From DASRDU01 sp035560235 (lineage in GTDB: Bacteria; Acidobacteriota; Blastocatellia; RBC074), in NCBI GenBank assembly GCA_035560235.1, contig DATMAG010000048.1, positions 1 to 29,071 on the forward strand: a stretch of DNA of 29,071 nucleotides, written 5' to 3'. The translations under genes and the position numbers were made by a program. This document shows positions 23,307 to 29,071 of this stretch, in pieces; positions within the stretch are counted from its first letter, which is position 1; each line of letters starts with the position of its first letter. The notes under the pieces were generated by a model that was given only the letters and a program-made list of their open reading frames with translations, was not told where the DNA came from and made no database searches.

Positions 23307-25049
23307 ATGGAGAATTTCACGCTTCAGGCCATTACGCACGAACTGCAGGAGACGCTGAGCGGGCAGCGGCTGGGCCGGGTTTATCAGTCCGGCGCGACCG
23401 ATCTGGCGCTCGATTTCAGATTGCGCGACTCGCGCTGGCTGATGATCTCAACCGATCCGCAGCGGCTCGCGCTGTATCTGACCAGGCGCGATCCGCGCAA
23501 ACCTGGCGCTGAAGCCCGCACCGATACGCCGTTCGCTTCCCTGCTGAAAAAACACCTCAGCGGAGCGCGTCTGATTTCGATTGAGAAAACCGGTTATGAT
23601 CGCGTCGTGCGCTTCGATTTTGAAGCTTTCGCTGCTGATGATAATGACGAGCCGGAGCCGATTGTGCCGCGTTCGCTGGTCATCGAACTGATCGGGCGAG
23701 CGGCGAACGTATTACTGCTGGAAGAAACAAAAATCATTGCCCCCCTGCGCGAACGCACTGGAGCCGCCGCAGAGTACCGCGAGCCTGAACCGCCCGCCCG
23801 CAAAAATGATCCGTTCGACCTGACGCCCGACAGGCTCGATGAACTGATCGCCGCCTGCGCAGGCGATGTCGCGTCAGCCGCGCGCTATCACCTGATCGGC
23901 TTCGATCAGCTTTATGCCCGCGAACTGGCCGCCCGCGCCGAAACCAGCACTCCGGCAGCGGCCCTGCGGCAACTGCTCGCTGAACTGTTCGGGCAGCCGC
24001 AGCCTGCCATTTATTCGTCCGCGCCACTCGATGAGATCAGACGCGAACCTGGACGGGACGCATCAGTGACGCTCACTCCGATCAGTCTGAAGCACCTGAG
24101 CGATCAGATCATCACGCGCTTTGCCACAGTCAATGAAGCCGCTGATGCCTGTTTCACGCTGCTCGACGAGCGCCGCAGCTTTCTGGCCGCGCGGCAGCAG
24201 GCGCAATCGGCGCTGGCAGCAAGGCTGAAAAAACAGCGCGCGCTGATGAACAATCTGAAACGCGAACAGGCCGGTTACGCCAGTGCCGAACAGCATCAGC
24301 GTTACGGCGAACTGCTGCTTGCAGGTCTGCACCAGGCCGTCAAAACCGAACGCGGCTTTCAGGTCACTGATTATTACGACGCCGCTCAGTCGCTGATCGA
24401 AATTCCCGCCGCTGACAAAGCTGATGCAAAGGAAGCCGCCGAGCATTATTTCAGGCTCGCCCGCAAAGCCCGGCACGGACTGCAGGCAATCAGCGAACGG
24501 CTGCCCCCGATTGAATGCGAAGTGGCCGAACTCGAAGCCGCGCAGGCAGAGCTTGCCAGCATCACTACGCTTCCGAAACTGACGGTCTTCAGCGAACGCC
24601 ATCTGCCCGCCGCCACTGTCACGCGAAGAAAACCGCACGAAGCCGGGGCAGGCCGCAAAGCGAAACAGGAACAACTGAGCGGAGTGCGGCGCTATCGCTC
24701 AAGCGACGGCTATGAAATTCTGGTCGGTCGCAACAGCAGCGACAACGACTATCTGACCTTTCGCGTGGCGAAATCATATGACCTCTGGTTTCACGCGGCT
24801 GACTATCCCGGCTCGCACGTCGTGTTGCGCAATCCGCAGCGCAGGGAGTTGCCGCCCCGCGCCATCACCGAAGCCGCGCAGCTCGCAGCCAGATTCAGCC
24901 AGGCCCGCAGCGACGCCAGAGTCGCGGTGAAATACTGCGAGCGCAAATTCGTCACCAAACCCAAAGGCTTTGCTCCGGGGCAGGTCAGACTGTCATCATT
25001 CAAAACCGTACTGGTTGAGCCGAAAGAAGCAGGCGAGCGGGTAATGTGA
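23307..25049 (+). CDS. rqcH: NFACT-family ribosome quality-control factor RqcH
   Basis: A 580-residue NFACT protein. RqcH binds stalled 50S-peptidyl-tRNA complexes and recruits tRNA-Ala to add C-terminal alanine tails that mark the nascent chain for degradation. The N-terminal NFACT-N domain carries the Asp98-Arg99 pair (TGYDRVVRF), matching the DR motif needed for tailing in Bacillus RqcH. A middle helix-hairpin and coiled-coil region spans about 270-440. The C-terminal NFACT-R domain has GYEILVGRNSSDNDYLTF and LWFHAADYPGSHVVLR. I take ATG 23307 (MENFTLQAITHEL) as the start, since this is the conserved N-terminus; the frame open to 23028 overlaps the RDD gene. The protein is complete. Confidence 0.93.
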   Translation: MENFTLQAITHELQETLSGQRLGRVYQSGATDLALDFRLRDSRWLMISTDPQRLALYLTRRDPRKPGAEARTDTPFASLLKKHLSGARLISIEKTGYDRVVRFDFEAFAADDNDEPEPIVPRSLVIELIGRAANVLLLEETKIIAPLRERTGAAAEYREPEPPARKNDPFDLTPDRLDELIAACAGDVASAARYHLIGFDQLYARELAARAETSTPAAALRQLLAELFGQPQPAIYSSAPLDEIRREPGRDASVTLTPISLKHLSDQIITRFATVNEAADACFTLLDERRSFLAARQQAQSALAARLKKQRALMNNLKREQAGYASAEQHQRYGELLLAGLHQAVKTERGFQVTDYYDAAQSLIEIPAADKADAKEAAEHYFRLARKARHGLQAISERLPPIECEVAELEAAQAELASITTLPKLTVFSERHLPAATVTRRKPHEAGAGRKAKQEQLSGVRRYRSSDGYEILVGRNSSDNDYLTFRVAKSYDLWFHAADYPGSHVVLRNPQRRELPPRAITEAAQLAARFSQARSDARVAVKYCERKFVTKPKGFAPGQVRLSSFKTVLVEPKEAGERVM

Positions 25050-25052
25050 CAC

Positions 25053-25173
25053 GAGGTCTGAACAAACCTGAACAAAAGGGAAACCTGATCCAGCGGTGTT
25101 CGGAGTTTCAGCTTCAGCTGGTCTGCCTCCAATTCATCAGACGCAGTTGAGTGAAGCCCGCTTGTCAGACCTC
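25053..25173. repeat. Intergenic segment bounded by 9-bp inverted repeats
   Basis: GAGGTCTGA (25053-25061) and TCAGACCTC (25165-25173) flank about 100 bp lying between the convergent rqcH and DUF2238-like genes. Inside is a diverged partial copy (about 25095-25122) of the arm of the 13725-13810 hairpin. It could be a decayed mobile hairpin element or a two-way terminator; no ORF or target-site duplication is apparent. Confidence 0.4.
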
Positions 25174-25193
25174 AGGCTTCAATCATTACCTGA

Positions 25194-25826
25194 TCAGCGC
25201 GGTTTCGCGGCCTGTGCTGTGACGATGCTTTCTTTTGCTGCGCCTTCACGAAGTTTCAGAACAACGTAAGTCAGCGCCGCGCCTGCCGCGATGCCGATCA
25301 GATCCCATTGCAGATCGTTCGGCGTGTCGTAAGGGCCGTGAATCCGCATCCCCGGTTCAGGGTGCATGTACTTGTCATCCCACAATTCGACGACTTCATA
25401 AAAACCCGAAATCGTGAACATCGTTGTCGCGGCGAAAAACGACACCAGACTGAGCGGCAGCCGCCAGCCGTATTTTTCGATCCCGGCGCGCAACAGCCAG
25501 ATGATCGCTGGCGCGGTCAGAAACGGAATGACCGCGTGCGAAATCTCATCGTACTGAACCCACCTGAAATGCTGACGATACCAGCCGAAGTAATTGCCGA
25601 TGCCATCAACTGCGACCGCCAGCACCGCCAGCATCGGGAGAATGAACGGCATCTTCAGCCCGTACTGCTCTCTGAAAAACCAGGTCACCGCCGTCACATA
25701 AGCCATCCCGACCGGAGTCGTAACCTGGATTGGCAGGTAAGCCATCCTGAGCAGAAAGAGCGTGCCGAGAATCAGAATGAGCGCAAGGATGACGATTTCA
25801 ACCGGGCGTGAAAAGCGAGGGGTCAT
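25194..25826 (-). CDS. DUF2238-like (YjdF-type) integral membrane protein
   Basis: A 210-residue membrane protein with about five to six hydrophobic spans (at about 9-26, 36-50, 59-78, 98-113, 122-140 and 175-192). The features that recall DUF2238 are the polar turn YDEISHAVIPF, the TMFTISGFYEVVELWDD segment and PNDLQWDLIGIAAGA near the C-terminus. The function of the family is unknown. ATG 25826 begins the first hydrophobic run after a short positively charged stretch. It is divergent from the fumarase gene, sharing a 153-bp upstream region. Confidence 0.75.
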   Translation of the reverse strand: MTPRFSRPVEIVILALILILGTLFLLRMAYLPIQVTTPVGMAYVTAVTWFFREQYGLKMPFILPMLAVLAVAVDGIGNYFGWYRQHFRWVQYDEISHAVIPFLTAPAIIWLLRAGIEKYGWRLPLSLVSFFAATTMFTISGFYEVVELWDDKYMHPEPGMRIHGPYDTPNDLQWDLIGIAAGAALTYVVLKLREGAAKESIVTAQAAKPR

Positions 25827-25979
25827 GCGAATTAGTCTCTTGCAGGGAATTTCGATTACTCACTGAGGGAGCGCGCGCTCAGAGTGAGCTTCGGCATTCA
25901 GTCTGCCGGTGTGGTAAATTACTCGCAATCCGTCGTGCAGGCAACACAACCGAAATCTTTTCAAGCGAGGAAAATATCA

Positions 25980-27497
25980 ATGGAAGCCTTTCAGGAAAGC
26001 ATGCTGCAGCTGATCACACAGACTTCAACCAATCTGCCGCCTGACGTGCGCCGCGCCATGCAGCGCGCGATGGATGAGGACAGCGGGCGTTCACTGCAGG
26101 CCCTGAACGTCATCGCCACCAACATTGACATGGCCTGTGAAAACGAAGGCCCGATCTGTCAGGACACCGGCTGGCCGACGTTTGAAATCAAAACTCCTGT
26201 CGGCGCGAATCAGATTGTGATGAAACGCGAAATCAAAGCCGCCATTGCCGAAGCCACAAAGCGCGGCAAGCTGCGCACCAACTCCGTCAATTCGCTGACC
26301 GGCGCAAACAGCAGCGACAACCTCGGCCCCGGCACGCCGACCATGCATTTCGAGCAATGGGAGAACGATGACGAAATTGAAGTGAAACTGCTGCTCAAGG
26401 GCGGCGGGTGCGAAAACAAGAACATTCAGTATTCGCTGCCGATGGAACTGCCGCACCTGGGCAAAGCAGGCCGCGACCTGGACGGCGTGCGCAAGTGCAT
26501 CCTGCACGCGGTCTGGCAGGCGCAGGGTCAGGGTTGCAGCGCCGGGGCCATCGGCGTCTGCATCGGCGGTGATCGCACGACGGGTTATCAGCACGCGAAG
26601 GAACAACTCTTTCGCACGCTCGATGATGTCAATCCGATTCCCGAACTGGCCAGGCTTGAGGATTACATTATGCAGACGGCCAACACGCTTGGCATAGGCA
26701 CGATGGGCTTTGGCGGCGGCGTGACGCTGATCGGCTGCAAAATCGGCGTCCTCAATCGCCTGCCCGCGAGTTTCTTCGTCTCGGTCGCGTATGACTGCTG
26801 GGCGTTCAGACGGCTTGGCGTTGTGCTTGATGCAAAGACCGGCGCAATCAAACGCTGGCTCTATCGTGACGACAAACAACCGGCCATCACGATGGCGCGC
26901 GATGGCGGATTCGTGCGCACGGGCCATGAAAAAATCCTGCGCCCGCCGCTCACCGAAGCGCAGATGCGCGAACTGAAGGTCGGAGACATTGTGCTGATTT
27001 CCGGCGAAATGTTCACAGGCCGCGATGCCGTTCACGCTTACCTGATGAAGCACAATCCGCCTGTTGATCTGAACGGCGCAGTGCTTTATCACTGCGGCCC
27101 CGTCGTGCTGAAAAATGGTCATTACCGGATCACAGCCGCCGGGCCGACCACAAGCATCCGCGAAGAACCTTATCAGGGCGAAATCATCAAACGCTACGGC
27201 GTGCGCGCCGTGATCGGCAAAGGCGGGATGGGCGCAAAGACGCTCGCCGCAATGAAGGATTTCGGCGCAGTCTATCTGAACGCCATCGGCGGCGCGGCGC
27301 AGTATTACGCCAAGTGCATTGATGAAGTGCTGGACGTGAACCTGCTCGAATTCGGCATTCCTGAAGCGATGTGGCATCTGCGCGTCACCGACTTCCCGGC
27401 AATTGTGACGATGGACGCACACGGCAATTCGCTGCACGCAGATGTCGAGCAGGCATCGGCCAGGATTCTGGCCACTCTGGCTGAGCCGGTCTTCTGA
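25980..27497 (+). CDS. fumA: Class I (iron-sulfur) fumarate hydratase, single-chain
   Basis: A 505-residue class I hydro-lyase with alpha and beta parts fused in one chain, interconverting fumarate and malate in the TCA cycle. Candidate [4Fe-4S] ligands are Cys60 (EGPICQDTG), Cys186 (GQGCSAGAIG) and Cys273 (AYDCWAFRR). The beta part follows from about 320 with GDIVLISGEMFTGRDAVH, YHCGPVV, ITAAGPTTSIR, VIGKGGMG and LNAIGGAAQ. A tartrate dehydratase cannot be fully excluded because the same fold serves both, and the fumA symbol marks the family rather than strict orthology. The start is ATG 25980, preceded by GAGGAAAA; the frame to 25884 adds no family sequence. The enzyme is expected to be oxygen-sensitive. 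Confidence 0.9.
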   Translation: MEAFQESMLQLITQTSTNLPPDVRRAMQRAMDEDSGRSLQALNVIATNIDMACENEGPICQDTGWPTFEIKTPVGANQIVMKREIKAAIAEATKRGKLRTNSVNSLTGANSSDNLGPGTPTMHFEQWENDDEIEVKLLLKGGGCENKNIQYSLPMELPHLGKAGRDLDGVRKCILHAVWQAQGQGCSAGAIGVCIGGDRTTGYQHAKEQLFRTLDDVNPIPELARLEDYIMQTANTLGIGTMGFGGGVTLIGCKIGVLNRLPASFFVSVAYDCWAFRRLGVVLDAKTGAIKRWLYRDDKQPAITMARDGGFVRTGHEKILRPPLTEAQMRELKVGDIVLISGEMFTGRDAVHAYLMKHNPPVDLNGAVLYHCGPVVLKNGHYRITAAGPTTSIREEPYQGEIIKRYGVRAVIGKGGMGAKTLAAMKDFGAVYLNAIGGAAQYYAKCIDEVLDVNLLEFGIPEAMWHLRVTDFPAIVTMDAHGNSLHADVEQASARILATLAEPVF

Positions 27498-27614
27498 TTT
27501 TTATGGAATAGTTGTGTGTGAAGTGAATAGTCTCAGGTTTGAGCAGGCAGAGTGAAGGTGTGATGCAGTTCTGCCGTGATTACCTGCCTGCTCTATTTCC
27601 TGTTATCCGAATGA

Positions 27615-28421
27615 TTACTGCGCCGGGCGGTTCCTGTAATAATCATCATCCATCCGGCGAAGCTGCTGATTACGACGTTCGCTGCAATCCGGGCCACAGT
27701 CGCCTTTCCAGTTTGCCATTATTCGCTCGGAAGGCGGCACTTCCCTGACATGTTCAGGCACAGCGAATAAAGCTGCATTCGGTTCACCCGGATATAGAGC
27801 CACCAGATTGTGCTCGCTGTAGCCTTTGTCTTTGCCGAAATCAATTCGGTCCTTCACACAGGCGCAACCGTAATCCAGCGCCAGCCAGCTTGTGACAGCA
27901 CCGGATGAAATCCGCACTGTCCTGTATCCGGCAACGATCTCTTCGCCCTCCACAACCTCTTTCACCGGGCCTGCAAGATACGGTTTGCCGTCAAAGGAAT
28001 TGATGCAGTTCGATCCCGGATCACGGTGCATGTCAGCAAGTCTTCTGTTTTTCAGGAAGCCCGGTGCCACAGTGCTTTTGAGGTTTGCCAGATCATTGAC
28101 GATAACTTCCACACCCGATGCCAGCGTCAGATCACGCACGACGCCTTCAGCCGGATTATGCAACGGCGTGCGGCTGAACAGGCGTGAGCCGTCTGAACGG
28201 ATAGCTTCTGTTGTCTCAGAAGTAACTGTCGCAGTCCCGTCAGCACCATAAGAAGTTTCCCGCAGAATGACCGTATAAGGGATCGGCCCGCTGACACGCG
28301 CCTGTTTTGCCAGCAGTCGTGAATGAATGACCCGCCCGCCGATTATTGACAGACCAGCAATGGCCAGCAACTGAACCAAAGTGATCAGCATTCTTTTTCG
28401 ACTAATATTCAGATTGAACAT
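27615..28421 (-). CDS. Membrane-anchored protein of unknown function
   Basis: A 268-residue protein with one N-terminal transmembrane segment (residues 11-28) and the rest probably outside the cytoplasm. The soluble part has beta-rich stretches (GPIPYTVILRETSYG, TSETTEAIRSDGSRLF) and five cysteines, including YGCACVKD and GDCGPDCSE. I recognise no family. ATG 28421 has a strong AGGAGGAAGT just upstream; the longer frame from 28463 is not supported. It lies 51 bp downstream of the cysteine-rich mini-protein gene on the same strand, so the two are probably one transcript and would share the FNR-type sites upstream. Confidence 0.75.
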   Translation of the reverse strand: MFNLNISRKRMLITLVQLLAIAGLSIIGGRVIHSRLLAKQARVSGPIPYTVILRETSYGADGTATVTSETTEAIRSDGSRLFSRTPLHNPAEGVVRDLTLASGVEVIVNDLANLKSTVAPGFLKNRRLADMHRDPGSNCINSFDGKPYLAGPVKEVVEGEEIVAGYRTVRISSGAVTSWLALDYGCACVKDRIDFGKDKGYSEHNLVALYPGEPNAALFAVPEHVREVPPSERIMANWKGDCGPDCSERRNQQLRRMDDDYYRNRPAQ

Positions 28422-28472
28422 ACTTCCTCCTGTCTCAAGTTCAGCCTCTGTTTCCCTCTCCATTCCTTCCCT

Positions 28473-28736
28473 TCAGAATCCACAGGCTCCGGCAGGTACA
28501 CCGCACAGATCAACAAAGTTGTCTCGATACCCGCAATCTTCGATGTGGACAGCACATTGAGTTACCTTGCAGGCCCACAGCCCGGCGTCACACGATCTTT
28601 CCCAGGTTCGAACAGGCCATCCAGCGCCACAATATTTTTCGCAATCCCCGATTATCGGTTTGCCAGCATTTTCATAAAATGCCGCTGTCAAGTTAATAAT
28701 CAGGGCAACGGCAGTGAGCAATATTTTTTTCAACAT
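28473..28736 (-). CDS. Small secreted eight-cysteine protein, unknown function
   Basis: An 87-residue precursor. Residues 1-19 (MLKKILLTAVALIINLTAA) form a signal peptide. The mature part of about 68 residues has eight cysteines at 32, 36, 49, 56, 61, 68, 78 and 85, enough for four disulfides, and several aromatic residues. No known toxin, bacteriocin or metal-binding family is evident to me, and the spacing is not a CxxC metal pattern. ATG 28736 is supported by an upstream AGGAG at about 10 nt spacing. The frame also extends to 28787 but without a signal peptide at its N-terminus. It is the first gene after two FNR-type sites and is followed by the membrane-anchored orphan protein. Confidence 0.7.
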   Translation of the reverse strand: MLKKILLTAVALIINLTAAFYENAGKPIIGDCEKYCGAGWPVRTWERSCDAGLWACKVTQCAVHIEDCGYRDNFVDLCGVPAGACGF

Positions 28737-28860
28737 AGTAATGTTCTCCTGCAGTTTTGTCGCCTGTCTTTGGATGGCAAGTGGCATTCAGGGCAAAACC
28801 GCCAATGCCTCCACGAATCCTGCCAGACTTGCAGGCTAAAAAGGATTGTCGGAAAAAGCA

Positions 28861-28874
28861 TTGATCCGGATCAA
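28861..28874. promoter_or_regulatory. Perfect FNR-type operator (TTGAT-N4-ATCAA)
   Basis: TTGATCCGGATCAA is an exact match to the FNR consensus TTGAT-N4-ATCAA. It lies about 125 bp upstream of the leftward cysteine-rich protein gene and just beyond the 3' end of a Crp/Fnr regulator gene. No strong -10 is visible at class II spacing, so the promoter it serves is not pinned down. Confidence 0.65.
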
Positions 28875-28882
28875 ACCCGAAC

Positions 28883-28896
28883 TTAATTCAGATCAA
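28883..28896. promoter_or_regulatory. Second FNR-type operator, one mismatch
   Basis: TTAATTCAGATCAA matches nine of the ten consensus positions of TTGAT-N4-ATCAA. Its centre is 22 bp from that of the perfect site, close to two helical turns, so two dimers could bind the same face of the DNA. It overlaps the stop codon of the regulator gene. Confidence 0.45.
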
Positions 28897-29071
28897 GTGA
28901 GATGTTCGGCCTGACTGCTGCTGCCTGCCGCCTGAGCCAGCCGTCCCGGATTCACCACGATAATCCAGCCTTTTTCCCTGCGAATGATTCCTTCAGCTTC
29001 CAGTTCACGCAGCATCCGGCTGAAATGTTCCGGTGTCATCAGCAGGTACTTTGCCAGTTCCTGATGCTGAT
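28893..29071 (-). CDS. Crp/Fnr-family transcriptional regulator, C-terminal part (partial)
   Basis: Read leftward from the window edge, 58 residues and a TGA are visible. QHQELAKYLLMTPEHFSRML is the winged-helix DNA-binding domain of a Crp/Fnr regulator, followed by REKGWIIVVNP, the wing. In the recognition helix the pattern E-x-x-S-R (PEHFSRML) matches that of E. coli FNR (VETISRLL), whose Glu and Arg read TTGAT half-sites; CRP has R-x-x-x-E instead. The sensor domain is outside the window, so whether it holds an iron-sulfur cluster, haem or nothing is unknown. Two FNR-type sites follow immediately after the gene. Confidence 0.8.
   Translation of the reverse strand, partial: QHQELAKYLLMTPEHFSRMLRELEAEGIIRREKGWIIVVNPGRLAQAAGSSSQAEHLT

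Noticed and set aside
26091..27437. A 448-codon open frame on the minus strand
   Set aside because: It lies wholly antisense to the fumarase gene, which has clear family motifs; long antisense frames are expected from GC-rich codon bias, and its translation shows no family features.
1..29071. tRNA genes, CRISPR arrays, insertion sequences
   Set aside because: No tRNA T-loop consensus, no regularly spaced identical repeats and no transposase or integrase motifs were found on either strand by eye.

Overview
The window is about 29 kb of GC-rich bacterial chromosome with Gram-negative cell-envelope features (signal peptides, lipoprotein boxes). A cluster of DUF1385 protein, prfA and prmC, a large surface protein with DUF11-like repeats and a C-terminal domain I associate with Acidobacteriota, single-chain class I fumarase and several acidobacterial-looking orphan proteins suggest Acidobacteriota, perhaps Blastocatellia. 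This is inference from gene content; there is no rRNA gene. I see no phage, integrase, transposase, CRISPR array or tRNA.

Layout. 1-2450: the start of a leftward gene, facing a large DUF11-like surface protein that seems to lack its natural 5' end. 2593-5435 (leftward): PhyH dioxygenase directly coupled to a nitrilase-family hydrolase, preceded by a secreted MetX-like alpha/beta hydrolase. 5549-6961: orphan NtrC-type sigma-54 response regulator. 7031-7384: no credible ORF but many nested and long-range complementary stems, read here as a candidate structured RNA. 7413-8324: exported two-domain rhodanese. 8517-10667 (rightward operon): M28 peptidase, HSD17B14-like SDR and DinB/DUF1572 protein. 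10724-15314 (leftward): prmC, retropepsin-like protease, DUF5678 protein, prfA, DUF1385 membrane protein and a small lipoprotein. 15655-25049 (rightward): folE, an S9 peptidase fused to a formylglycine-generating-enzyme-like domain, a VOC protein, an orphan protein, two TlpA-like thioredoxins, a zinc-ribbon/RDD membrane protein and rqcH. 25194-27497: DUF2238-like membrane protein and class I fumarase. 27615-29071 (leftward): a membrane-anchored orphan protein, an eight-cysteine secreted mini-protein, two FNR-type operator sites, and the 3' end of a Crp/Fnr regulator gene.

Genes acting together. prfA and prmC form the release-factor pair (RF1 and its GGQ-methylating enzyme), interrupted here by the retropepsin/DUF5678 pair. 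RqcH is a second translation quality-control component. The two TlpA proteins and the rhodanese point to thiol and sulfur chemistry in the envelope. The most suggestive regulatory unit is at the right edge: the regulator carries the FNR-type E-x-x-S-R recognition helix, and a perfect TTGAT-N4-ATCAA site plus a near-perfect second site exactly 22 bp away lie between it and the cysteine-rich secreted protein.

Intergenic DNA carries several repeat types: two related long hairpins built on a GCCACGAATG core (10674-10746 and 21643-21730), a 33-bp-arm hairpin (13725-13810) with a diverged partial relative near 25095, and short tandem repeats before prfA and before the nitrilase gene.
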